Assembly: GCA_900554265.1 (NCBI GenBank)
Contig: USGZ01000080.1
Span: 1-7,135, forward strand
Length of the DNA stretch: 7,135 bases
Direction of reading: 5' to 3'
Source: an uncultured Porphyromonadaceae bacterium
GTDB taxonomy: Bacteria > Bacteroidota > Bacteroidia > Bacteroidales > Muribaculaceae
Within the stretch, counting starts at the first letter, position 1. Each line of letters begins with the position of its first letter. The notes beneath the pieces were generated by a model, which searched no databases, was not told the DNA's origin, and worked only from the letters and a program-made list of their open reading frames with translations. Below, piece by piece: positions 1-6,726 of the stretch. A program made the position numbers and the translations under genes.

Positions 1-694
1 CCAGGAAAAGACCGTCGGCTCCGGTGGCCACGGCCGCGCGGGCTATGGTCTCGATGAGTTCGGGACGGCCGCCGGTGACCCCCGCCGCCGTATTGGGCTG
101 CTGGAGCGAGTGGGTGCAATCTACGATTACAGGCGTGCGGCAGGTCTGCTGCATCACGGGGATGCCGCGGAAATCGACTATCAGGTCGCCGTAGCCGAAG
201 ATGCTTCCGCGCTCGGTGACTGTAACCTGGTCGTTGCCGGACTCGCGTACCTTGTCGACGGCGAAGTGCATGGACTCCGGCGAGAGGAACTGACCTTTCT
301 TGATGTTGACTGTCTTGCCTGTGCGTGCGGCGGCGATGAGCAGGTCCGTCTGCCGGCAGAGGAAGGCCGGAATCTGGAGAATATCGGCGAACTCGGCGGC
401 CATGACGGCTTCACCGGGTTCGTGGATGTCCGTCACTACGGGCACGCCGAGTTCGGCGCCCACGCCGGAAAGTATCTTCAGGGCTTCGAGATCGCCGATG
501 CCGCGGAAGGAGTCCAGGCGGCTGCGGTTGGCCTTGCGGTAGCTGCCCTTGAAGGCGAAAGGTATGTCCAGGGCCGAGCAGATTTCCTTGATTCTGCGGC
601 CTGTCGTGAAGGCCATTTCCTCGTTCTCGATCACGCAGGGGCCTGCGATGAGGAAGAAGCCCGGTTTCGATGCGAAATATTCCAGTGGTTTCAT
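1..694 (-). CDS. kdsA: 3-deoxy-8-phosphooctulonate (KDO-8-phosphate) synthase, C-terminus cut by window edge
   Basis: KdsA condenses phosphoenolpyruvate with arabinose 5-phosphate in the cytoplasm to give KDO-8-phosphate, the precursor of the KDO that links lipid A to the LPS core. About 231 codons are visible with no stop, so only the last few dozen residues are missing (the family is usually about 260-285 aa). Visible family motifs are IAGPCVIEN (residues 16-24), KGSYRKANRSR, VVTDIHEP, LQIPAFLCRQTDLL, VNIKKGQF, TERGSIFGYG and DCTHSLQQPN. Cys20 in the GPC motif is the metal-ligand cysteine of the metal-dependent class; the metal-independent E. coli type has Asn there. The start is the ATG at 694..692, which overlaps the rsmE stop as ATGA, so the two genes are probably translationally coupled. 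It is the last visible gene of the transporter-rsmE-kdsA unit. The assignment is firm; the related DAHP synthases differ in these motifs. Confidence 0.96.
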   Translation of the reverse strand, partial: MKPLEYFASKPGFFLIAGPCVIENEEMAFTTGRRIKEICSALDIPFAFKGSYRKANRSRLDSFRGIGDLEALKILSGVGAELGVPVVTDIHEPGEAVMAAEFADILQIPAFLCRQTDLLIAAARTGKTVNIKKGQFLSPESMHFAVDKVRESGNDQVTVTERGSIFGYGDLIVDFRGIPVMQQTCRTPVIVDCTHSLQQPNTAAGVTGGRPELIETIARAAVATGADGLFL

Positions 695-1401
695 AATTCT
701 CTCTGATTGATGATGTGAACGGTATCGACGGCCACCAGGGCGGCGGTCTCGGTACGCAGGCGGTTGTCGCCCAGGCTTACGGCGGTGAAGCCGCAGTCCT
801 TGGCCAGGGAGACCTCGCCGGGGGTGAAGTCGCCCTCGGGGCCGATGAGGATGGCCACGTCGTCCGGGGCACGGTAGAAGCGGCTGAACAGCCGGCGGTC
901 ATCCTCGCTGTCGCACCAGGCGATGGCCCGGCAGCGCTCGTCGACGCTGCGGAGATAGTCCTTAAGCGGCGTTACGGGTTCTATACGGGGGAGCAGGGCC
1001 TTGAGGCTCTGCTTCATGGCAGATACGGCGATTTTCTCAAGACGTTCGGGCTTGAGCTCGCGGCGCTCCGAGCGCTCGCAGCGCAGCGGCACGATGCGGT
1101 CCACTCCTATTTCCGTGAGCTTCTCGACGAGCCATTCCATGCGGTCGATGTTCTTGGTCGGGGCGACGGCCAGTGTTATCCGGGGCGTCCAGACCTTCGG
1201 CAGCGGGCAGACGGAGTCGATGCGCAGGGACGTATGTTTTGGATGGGCGGCGACGATGGTGCAGGAGTACAGGTTTCCGCACCCGTCGACGACTTCGACG
1301 GCGTCGCCCTCGCGGTGACGCAGGACGCGCACGGCATGCCCGCTCTCCACTTCGGGAAGAACAGGCTCGGTCGCGATATCGGGTGCGTAGAAGCGTATCA
1401 T
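691..1401 (-). CDS. rsmE: 16S rRNA m3U1498 methyltransferase RsmE
   Basis: RsmE is an S-adenosylmethionine-dependent methyltransferase of the SPOUT (alpha/beta knot) class that methylates N3 of U1498 in 16S rRNA within the 30S subunit. The 236-aa product has the usual family length. It has an N-terminal PUA-like RNA-binding part (about residues 1-75, with HAVRVLRHREGDAVEVVDG) and a C-terminal SPOUT domain. The knot motifs are IGPEGDFTPGE (from residue 186) and LGDNRLRTETAAL (210-222). The segment with EWLVEKLTEIGVDRIVPL is also typical. The start ATG lies 12 nt after the transporter stop, and the stop TGA shares the ATGA overlap with kdsA. The pairing with KdsA and a nucleoside transporter is likely a housekeeping operon rather than a functional pathway. 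Confidence is high from the knot motifs. Confidence 0.96.
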   Translation of the reverse strand: MIRFYAPDIATEPVLPEVESGHAVRVLRHREGDAVEVVDGCGNLYSCTIVAAHPKHTSLRIDSVCPLPKVWTPRITLAVAPTKNIDRMEWLVEKLTEIGVDRIVPLRCERSERRELKPERLEKIAVSAMKQSLKALLPRIEPVTPLKDYLRSVDERCRAIAWCDSEDDRRLFSRFYRAPDDVAILIGPEGDFTPGEVSLAKDCGFTAVSLGDNRLRTETAALVAVDTVHIINQREL

Positions 1402-1413
1402 GCTGTGGTAGTA

Positions 1414-2769
1414 TCAGATTGCGTCGACGGGAGCGTCTTCGGCCTTGTCGATTGCCCGGGCTCCGGTCTGGTCTTTTTTAGGCTCCTTGAAGATAAGAGC
1501 GAAGAGGATGGCGACAACCAGGGCATAGGCTGCGAAAATCAGCCAGGATTCATGCCAGCCGGCCAGCTGGGCGGTCGGGTCGTTCTCGATGGCGGGGTCG
1601 TAGACGAGCTTGTTGACAACGAACGTGCCGGCGATGAATGTTCCGATGGAGGCGCCGATACCGTTGGTCATCAGCATGAACAGGCCCTGGGCCGAGGAGC
1701 GCTGGGCCGGGTCGGTCTGCGAGTCGACGTAGAGGCCGCCGGAAACGTTGAAGAAGTCGAAGGCTACGCCGTAGACTATGCAGGACAGAATCAGGAAGCT
1801 TACGCCGGAGGGGCTGGTGTTGCCTATGCCGAAGAAACCGTTGCGGAGAACCCAGGCGAACATGGACATCAGCATTACGCCCTTGATGCCGAATTTCTTA
1901 AGGCAGAAGGGAATGAGAAGGATGCACAGGGCTTCGGAGCATTGCGAAAGCGAGATGAGAAGGGTCGGGTTCTTGGCCCAGAAACCGTCGATGAAGCCCG
2001 GCACGGAGTTGAAATGCTTTATGAAGGTCGAGCCATAGCTGTTGGTAATCTGCAGCGACACGCCCAGGAACATCGAGAAGATGAAGAAGATAGCCATTTC
2101 CTTGCGTTTGAACAGGCGGAAGGCTTTCAGCCCGAGAGCTTCGGCAAAGCTCTTGCCGCCGGCACGGTTCACCGGGCAGTCGGGCATCGTCAGGGCGTAG
2201 GCGGCCAGGGCGAGGCTCAGTATGCCGGACATCAGGAACTGGGTATAGTCGTACTGGATTTCGACATCGCCGATGGCTACGAAGTTCACGAAGATTTCAG
2301 CAGCGATAAAGCCTACCGTACCCCATACTCGGATTGGAGGGAAGGCCGTTACGGTATCCATATGATGCTGAGTAAGAGCACTGAAAGCCACGGAATTGCC
2401 CAGTCCTATGGTAGGCATAAAGAAGGCTACGGAGAGTGTATAGTACGTGAACACAGTACTGAACTCAAGGGTTCCGCCGCCCGCAATCTGGTTCATGCAG
2501 GTGATTCCGGTGAGTATCATGAACACGCCTGCGAGCAGATGACAGAGGGAAAAGGTCTTCTGAGCCGGAATCCAGCGGTCCGCCACAATGCCGATGAGCG
2601 CGGGCATGAATATCGACACGAGGCCCTGGACGGTGTAGAACCAGAAGACTTTGTCCGCAAGCCCGTATTCGGACAGAAACATGCCCATTGAGATTAGGTA
2701 CGCGCCCCAGACGGCGAACTCGAGGAAGTTCAGCACTGTCAGGCGGAATTTGATGCTGCCGTTTTTCAT
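1414..2769 (-). CDS. NupG/XapB-type nucleoside:H+ symporter (MFS)
   Basis: This is an inner-membrane major facilitator superfamily transporter of the nucleoside:proton symporter family, which imports nucleosides for salvage. The product is 451 aa, slightly longer than E. coli NupG (about 418 aa), and has about twelve hydrophobic segments. The sequence follows NupG closely at several places: the N-terminal LNFLEFAVWGAYL, FPPIRVWGTVGFI (143-155), KKFGIKGVMLMSMFAWVLR, and YGVAFDFFNVSGG followed by SSAQGLFMLMTNG in the C-terminal half. The loop around residues 195-225 is the probable central cytoplasmic loop, and the tail after about 427 is polar. The chosen ATG begins MKNGSIKFRL, just before the first membrane segment. 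It heads the unit with rsmE and kdsA, after a 56-nt AT-rich gap. The substrate is inferred from family membership; related Bacteroidota paralogues may carry other nucleosides or sugars. Confidence 0.9.
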   Translation of the reverse strand: MKNGSIKFRLTVLNFLEFAVWGAYLISMGMFLSEYGLADKVFWFYTVQGLVSIFMPALIGIVADRWIPAQKTFSLCHLLAGVFMILTGITCMNQIAGGGTLEFSTVFTYYTLSVAFFMPTIGLGNSVAFSALTQHHMDTVTAFPPIRVWGTVGFIAAEIFVNFVAIGDVEIQYDYTQFLMSGILSLALAAYALTMPDCPVNRAGGKSFAEALGLKAFRLFKRKEMAIFFIFSMFLGVSLQITNSYGSTFIKHFNSVPGFIDGFWAKNPTLLISLSQCSEALCILLIPFCLKKFGIKGVMLMSMFAWVLRNGFFGIGNTSPSGVSFLILSCIVYGVAFDFFNVSGGLYVDSQTDPAQRSSAQGLFMLMTNGIGASIGTFIAGTFVVNKLVYDPAIENDPTAQLAGWHESWLIFAAYALVVAILFALIFKEPKKDQTGARAIDKAEDAPVDAI

Positions 2770-2825
2770 AAGGTATCTGTGTTAGTTTGGCCAGTAATCT
2801 TTTCTGTATATGATAAAATGTGTTT
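2770..2825 (-). promoter_or_regulatory. AT-rich gap before the nucleoside transporter, probable promoter region
   Basis: This 56-nt space between the DUF151 gene stop and the transporter start is about 30% GC, far below the GC-rich genes on either side. It is one of only two noticeable gaps in the window and is the natural place for a promoter of the transporter-rsmE-kdsA unit. I could not find a convincing TAnnTTTG element or a terminator hairpin in it, so the promoter call rests on composition and position only. Confidence 0.3.
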
Positions 2826-3494
2826 TCAGATTTCTTTGTCCGCTTCGCCGGTGTCGAGACGTTTTTTCTTCTTTTCGAGAATCTTGCTTACGCGCTCGGC
2901 CTCCTCGTATTCCTCGCGGTCTATCAGCGATGCCAGAGTGCGCTCGAGTTCCTCGATTGTGTAGTTTTCGGGCTTGGGTTCGGCGTGGTAGCTGCTTTTG
3001 TGCGTTTCCCGGGGCGTCTCGTCGGCCTCCTCGCCGGAGTTCCCGTCGTTGCCGTCGCCGCGCTTGAGGGATTCGTCGCTGATGATGAAGCCGGTGCGCT
3101 CGAGAATGTCGGCCGTCGTGAAGAGGGGTGTGTCGGTGCGTAAGGCCAGCGCGACGGCGTCGGAAGTCCGCGCGTCGATAACAACCTCATGGCCTTCGTC
3201 GTTGCGGAATGTAACCTGCGAGTAGAAAATGCCGTCCTCGAAGCGGTAGATGAACACCTCGCGCAGTCGTACTCCGAAGGCATGGGCGAAGGACACGAAC
3301 AGGTCGTGGGTAATTGGCCGCGGGGTGCGTATGCCTTCAAGCACGATGGCTATCGACTGCGCCTCAGGTTCGCCGATAACCACCGGTATACGCCGCGGTC
3401 CGTCGTCCTCGGCAAGAATGAGGGCATAGGCGCCGCTCTGCAGCTGACTTACTGAGAGGCCGAGTACGTGGATTCTTACTTTGTCTGAGCTCAT
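2826..3494 (-). CDS. Bifunctional nuclease family (DUF151) protein with C-terminal UVR motif
   Basis: The product is 222 aa. Residues about 5-135 form a bifunctional nuclease (DUF151) domain, with [18 protein letters not shown] (37-54), RPITHDL and the signature [20 protein letters not shown] (105-124). The plant BFN/BBD proteins of this family were reported to have RNase and DNase activity; the activity of bacterial members is poorly defined. An acidic, low-complexity linker (about 145-177) leads to a UVR-type helical hairpin (about 178-212, [28 protein letters not shown]), the motif through which UvrB and UvrC interact, followed by a lysine-rich stretch. The ATG giving [10 protein letters not shown] was chosen because it begins the conserved domain and overlaps the mnmA stop as ATGA; an in-frame extension upstream would run through mnmA in another frame. 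It is probably cytoplasmic, with no signal peptide. Domain calls are strong; a cellular role cannot be given. Confidence 0.9.
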   Translation of the reverse strand: MSSDKVRIHVLGLSVSQLQSGAYALILAEDDGPRRIPVVIGEPEAQSIAIVLEGIRTPRPITHDLFVSFAHAFGVRLREVFIYRFEDGIFYSQVTFRNDEGHEVVIDARTSDAVALALRTDTPLFTTADILERTGFIISDESLKRGDGNDGNSGEEADETPRETHKSSYHAEPKPENYTIEELERTLASLIDREEYEEAERVSKILEKKKKRLDTGEADKEI

Positions 3495-4600
3495 GAGCGT
3501 CTGTCGGTTGCGACGTTGCCGCCGGAGATTATGCCGCTGCCGTAGCATATGCGGCAGTCCGGGTCGTAGAGGGCCGCGAACTGTCCCGGAGCTATGCCCT
3601 GGACGTCGGTGTCGGATTCTATTATGTATTCGCCGGGAGCGTCGAGCTTCCTGACTGTGCCGGCGATGAACTCGGGAGTATGGCGGTTCTTGAAGCGCAG
3701 ACGCACGCCGTCGAGGGCGGCCTCTCCCCAGGGATCGGCTGTGATGAAGCGCGTTTCGGCCAGATGGAGCGTGCGGCCGTACTGCTTGTCGGTGTCGTAG
3801 CCCCGGGAAACGTAGAGCACGTTGTCGCGCACGTTCTTGCGCACCACGAACCACGGGCCGCCGCTCAGTCCGAGTCCCTTGCGCTGGCCTATGGTGTGGA
3901 ACCAGTAGCCGCGGTGCTCGCCGAGCTTGCGGCCAGTCTCCAGTTCGATTATAGGACCCGGTTTCTCTCCGAGATGGCGGCGGATGAAGTCGTTGTAATT
4001 GATTTTGCCCAGGAAGCATATGCCCTGGGAATCATGGCGCAGGGCGTTGGGCAGATGTGCCTCCAGGGCTATGCGGCGAACCTCGTGCTTGGGAAGGCGC
4101 CCCAGGGGGAACTCAAGATGCGCCAGCTGGGTGCCGCTGATGCGGGCCAGGAAATCGGTCTGGTCCTTGACGGGGTCGACAGCCGTGGCGAGCCACTTGC
4201 GGCCCTCGCCGTCGATAAGGGTAGAGGCGTAGTGGCCGGTGACGGTGGCGGCGTACTCATGGCCCCATCGTTCCTCGAAATAGCCGAACTTGATTATGGA
4301 GTTGCACATTATGTCCGGGTTCGGGGTGAGACCTTGGCGGACGGTGCTCAGGGCATACTCCATCACGTTGTCCCAGTATTCCTGGTGCAGGGATACGACG
4401 TCGAAAGGCAGTCCGTAGCGCCGGGCGATGAGGGTACACATCTCGATGTCTTCCTCCGCGGAGCAGTCGCCCTCGTCGTTGTCCATGCCTATGCGGATAT
4501 AAAACAGATGCATCGGCCGCCCCTGTTCGGCCAGCAGATGCACCGCTACGGCGCTGTCGACGCCGCCGGAAATAAGGACGGCTGTTTCGGGCTTGCTCAT
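3491..4600 (-). CDS. mnmA: tRNA-specific 2-thiouridylase MnmA
   Basis: MnmA activates U34 of tRNA-Lys, -Glu and -Gln with ATP and inserts sulfur to form 2-thiouridine, using persulfide sulfur delivered by a cysteine desulfurase relay. The 369-aa product has the usual family length. The PP-loop is ISGGVDSA (10-17). The catalytic pair is Cys99 in TPNPDIMCN and Cys195 in DSQGICFLG. Other family blocks are [20 protein letters not shown] and the C-terminal beta-barrel ending in [10 protein letters not shown]. The ATG giving [13 protein letters not shown] was chosen because it places the PP-loop near the N-terminus and overlaps the preceding stop as ATGA; a longer in-frame start would reach back through the upstream gene. 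Oddities are DQTDFLAR where most MnmA have DQSYFL or DQTYFL, and an extra CRIC (349-352) near the C-terminus. Bacteroidales often carry more than one MnmA copy, so this may be a paralogue. Confidence 0.95.
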   Translation of the reverse strand: MSKPETAVLISGGVDSAVAVHLLAEQGRPMHLFYIRIGMDNDEGDCSAEEDIEMCTLIARRYGLPFDVVSLHQEYWDNVMEYALSTVRQGLTPNPDIMCNSIIKFGYFEERWGHEYAATVTGHYASTLIDGEGRKWLATAVDPVKDQTDFLARISGTQLAHLEFPLGRLPKHEVRRIALEAHLPNALRHDSQGICFLGKINYNDFIRRHLGEKPGPIIELETGRKLGEHRGYWFHTIGQRKGLGLSGGPWFVVRKNVRDNVLYVSRGYDTDKQYGRTLHLAETRFITADPWGEAALDGVRLRFKNRHTPEFIAGTVRKLDAPGEYIIESDTDVQGIAPGQFAALYDPDCRICYGSGIISGGNVATDRRS

Positions 4601-5508
4601 TGCCGGCGGGTATGGCGGATGTTTACGTTGCGGAATGCCGTCAGCAGCTGGTCGATGTTCAGCACATTGACGGATACCTTGTGATTGCGGTCCAGGAAGA
4701 GGAACAGGGGAGTCGAGCGCAGGTCGAAGTAGGTGTCGGCGTCCTTTATTGCGCCTACGGTCCATGTCTGCGGGTAGCGCTCGGCCTCGGCGCGCCAGCG
4801 GTCGTCGGGCTCGTCGGGATAAATGCTGATGATTGCCAGCTCGCCGCGCTCGATGAGCTGGGCGGCGTTGTAGTCCACGCCCAGGCGCGTGCTCGCTACC
4901 GAGCAGTCGTCGCAGTCCGGGTCGTTGATGAACAGGAGTATGGACTCGGCGTTTATGTCGTGCAGGTGGCCCTTGGTGCCGTCCGGACGGATGAATTCGA
5001 GATTGGGGACGATGGCGCCCAGTCCGCTGCTTTCGATAATCTGCTCGTGGAGTTGGAAACGGGCGCGCTCGGCCTTGGAAAGCTTCTTGTGGTGCGCGGC
5101 GGCGCGGGCGAAAGGCAGGTAGGCTTCCTGGGAGAATATGGAGGCGGTGTCAGAGTATAGCCAGTTCTCGGCCAGCGTGGCCAGCTCGAGGGTCTCCGGG
5201 CCTTTCTTGACGAAGCGCCCCAGAAGCTTGTCGATGGCGGCGTGGACGGTGTCGGCGCTGGCATGCTGCATGATGCTCACCCAGTCGCCGAAAGTGCGGT
5301 TGAGACGGTCCTTATCGAGCATTGCGGTCTCGAAGTTGCAGCGGTCCCAGAAGCGCGATATGATATAATCGCAGCGGGGCTGGAGGCTCATCATGGTGTC
5401 CGGCGGAACGGGGTATGGAAAGAGATTGTCGCTCTGGGCCGAAGCGCCTGTGTGGGTCGCTCCCAAGGCAATGAGAGCCAGTAGTATATGAAGGATATAT
5501 TTTTTCAT
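4597..5508 (-). CDS. Exported DUF5106 / thioredoxin-like protein
   Basis: The product is 303 aa. It starts with a signal peptide ([21 protein letters not shown], likely cleaved after ASAQ near residue 25), so it acts in the periplasm or outside. The middle part (about 45-160) matches my memory of the Bacteroidales DUF5106 domain: a WD..NFE segment, a long helical stretch, then [22 protein letters not shown]. The C-terminal part (about 165-290) is thioredoxin-like, with [27 protein letters not shown] carrying a CxxC (Cys199, Cys202), and [10 protein letters not shown] with the likely cis-proline. This resembles TlpA-like disulfide oxidoreductases, but substrate and redox direction are unknown. 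The start at 5508 is preferred over an in-frame ATG at 5562 because it gives a normal signal peptide and leaves the promoter-like element upstream. The stop overlaps the mnmA start as ATGA. Confidence 0.85.
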   Translation of the reverse strand: MKKYILHILLALIALGATHTGASAQSDNLFPYPVPPDTMMSLQPRCDYIISRFWDRCNFETAMLDKDRLNRTFGDWVSIMQHASADTVHAAIDKLLGRFVKKGPETLELATLAENWLYSDTASIFSQEAYLPFARAAAHHKKLSKAERARFQLHEQIIESSGLGAIVPNLEFIRPDGTKGHLHDINAESILLFINDPDCDDCSVASTRLGVDYNAAQLIERGELAIISIYPDEPDDRWRAEAERYPQTWTVGAIKDADTYFDLRSTPLFLFLDRNHKVSVNVLNIDQLLTAFRNVNIRHTRRQ

Positions 5509-5535
5509 CGGAACATTCGCTATAAAAAAATATGA

Positions 5536-5543
5536 CAAAAGTA
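5536..5543 (-). promoter_or_regulatory. Probable Bacteroidota -7 promoter element
   Basis: On the minus strand these bases read TACTTTTG, an exact match to the Bacteroidota sigma-factor -7 consensus TAnnTTTG. It lies in the 65-nt AT-rich gap between the HAD phosphatase stop and the DUF5106 start, about 27 nt before that ATG, which would leave a short 5' leader. I see no good TTTG-type -33 element about 20 nt upstream, where the sequence is GC-rich, so the promoter could be weak, or the match could be chance in an AT-rich stretch. Confidence 0.5.
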
Positions 5544-5573
5544 GCAAAATTTCCACGCCCATACCCTGCGCGA

Positions 5574-6170
5574 CTATTTAAAAAGTGTGAAATCAAGGCC
5601 CTCGCAGCGCATGGCTTCGACTGTCCGGCGCCCAGGGCTGACGAGTATTCTCTCGTGTGCGGCTCTCATAAGAGGCAGGTCGTCGAGATGGTCACTTATG
5701 GCGAGGTCAATTCCACTTGCGCCCTTGTTTTTAAGCAATTCGTTGACTTTCTCCAGTTTGCGTTCGCCTCGGCATTCCTCGAGTCCGCCTTCCCGGTAAA
5801 GGACTGAGCCGGTGTAGTCGCCGTCCCAGAGCCGGGGAATATAGAACTCGGGAGCCGCCGACGCAAGCACCACCAGCGAGCCCGCCTGCCTCTCGGCTGC
5901 CAGAAGCTCTTTCAGCGGCCGGTTGATGCGGCTCTCGGCGTGGGCGGCGAAAGCTTCGAGGGCTTCGTCGGATATAGCTGCCCGCAGAGCCCTTTCCTTG
6001 AATTTGGCATGCGATATCAGACGAAGTACCCGAAGCAGATACTGGAGCAGAATGGAGGCGCCACGCGGGTCCAGATGCCTCAGGCGCACCTTCAGTGCGC
6101 AGCGCAGATAGTCGTGGAGTGTATTGCCGCGGTAGTAAGTGCCGTCCAGGTCTACGATTACGGTTCTCAT
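5574..6170 (-). CDS. HAD-superfamily phosphatase (phosphoserine-phosphatase-like), candidate phosphoribosyl-glycan phosphatase
   Basis: The product is 198 aa and has all four HAD motifs. Motif I is VDLDGT with nucleophile Asp7 and acid/base Asp9. Motif II is Ser104 in VVLASAAPEFY. Motif III is Lys138 in GERKLEKV. Motif IV is SDHLDDLPLM with Asp160 and Asp164. The helical cap sits between motifs I and II (about residues 18-90), as in the phosphoserine-phosphatase-like (HAD-IB) group. No signal peptide is seen, so it is cytoplasmic. The start is the ATG at 6170..6168, 4 nt after the PRTase stop; an in-frame ATG at 6206 would overlap the PRTase by 32 nt and add a tail before motif I that families lack. 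Its place directly after a PRTase and a glycosyltransferase suggests that it removes the 5-phosphate from ribose newly transferred from PRPP. That role is inferred from context; the phosphatase fold is well supported. Confidence 0.88.
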   Translation of the reverse strand: MRTVIVDLDGTYYRGNTLHDYLRCALKVRLRHLDPRGASILLQYLLRVLRLISHAKFKERALRAAISDEALEAFAAHAESRINRPLKELLAAERQAGSLVVLASAAPEFYIPRLWDGDYTGSVLYREGGLEECRGERKLEKVNELLKNKGASGIDLAISDHLDDLPLMRAAHERILVSPGRRTVEAMRCEGLDFTLFK

Positions 6171-6174
6171 CTTT

Positions 6175-6726
6175 TCATGAATCCATCGACCACGGGAAGC
6201 GGACAAGGGTGCGGTCGCGGTAGAGGGCGTAATCGGGGTCCGTTTCTGGCGAGTCGGTAGTTACGGTGATAACGGCGGAGCGGATGTCCGACGAAGGGCA
6301 AATGCGGCTTACGGCCTCGCAGACAAGGCGAAGTGTGCGTCCGCTGTCGACGGCATCGTCGACAATAAGTATGCGCCGTCCGTCCATCTCCGCACCGAAA
6401 GGCAGGGAGACGTCGGCTGACCCTCGGCTATCGTGCCGCCGGCTGAGCATGGATGCCTCGATTATCCGCAGGCGGTCCTGGAAAAAGCGCGGAAGCCTGC
6501 GCACGAGTTCCCGTTTCCATCCTTTCTTTGCGGCCGTGCCGGTTCGCTGGAGTCGCGTTTCATAATGGGGCAGTTCTCTGAAGACGTTGTCGGCCACGTA
6601 TTTGCCCCCTTCGAGAACCGCCAGTATAATGTCCGGCGGATAGCGGTCCGCCTGCACCTGATACTCAAGTTCCGCGCAGGCGAGGGCGAAGTTTTCTTTG
6701 TCGAGTGTCTTTACTTTCCAGCCCAT
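6175..6726 (-). CDS. Type I phosphoribosyltransferase, candidate glycan phosphoribosyltransferase
   Basis: The product is 183 aa. The PRPP-binding loop is clear: RRILIVDDAVDSGRTL (117-132) with the acidic pair Asp123-Asp124. EGGKYVAD (39-46) is the probable pyrophosphate-binding loop. Between them (about 56-110) lies a strongly basic insert, including KKGWKRELVRRLPRFFQDRL, unlike compact purine-salvage PRTases. The hypoxanthine-type loop (VEDxxDTG) is not present, and no nucleobase pathway gene is nearby. The ATG at 6726 overlaps the glycosyltransferase stop by 16 nt, and the HAD phosphatase follows after 4 nt, so the three are probably made together. Known systems use a PRTase to transfer 5-phosphoribosyl from PRPP to a growing glycan, followed by dephosphorylation by a HAD enzyme; this pair fits that pattern. 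The PRTase fold is well supported; the glycan acceptor is inferred, and a salvage role is the alternative. Confidence 0.85.
   Translation of the reverse strand: MGWKVKTLDKENFALACAELEYQVQADRYPPDIILAVLEGGKYVADNVFRELPHYETRLQRTGTAAKKGWKRELVRRLPRFFQDRLRIIEASMLSRRHDSRGSADVSLPFGAEMDGRRILIVDDAVDSGRTLRLVCEAVSRICPSSDIRSAVITVTTDSPETDPDYALYRDRTLVRFPWSMDS

Noticed and set aside
110..706. A plus-strand open frame of 198 codons near the window start
   Set aside because: The opposite strand encodes KdsA with motifs over its full length; the plus-strand frame is a shadow.
715..2691. A 658-codon open frame on the plus strand across the rsmE and transporter region
   Set aside because: It lies opposite two clearly recognisable genes, has no recognisable domain, and is explained by GC-rich codon use leaving few antisense stops.
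3495..4019. N-terminal extension of the DUF151 gene in the same frame
   Set aside because: The extension is Arg/Pro/His-rich out-of-frame reading of mnmA; the conserved domain starts at the ATG at 3494.
3680..4684. A 334-codon plus-strand open frame opposite mnmA
   Set aside because: It is antisense to a gene with intact catalytic motifs, and its translation is low-complexity (Ala, Val, Gly rich) with no family resemblance.
4601..4765. N-terminal extension of mnmA
   Set aside because: It runs through the end of the DUF5106 gene in another frame and would displace the PP-loop from its normal N-terminal place.
5509..5562. N-terminal extension of the DUF5106 protein (MGVEILLLLSYFF start)
   Set aside because: It would place coding sequence over the promoter-like element and put a second hydrophobic stretch before a normal signal peptide.
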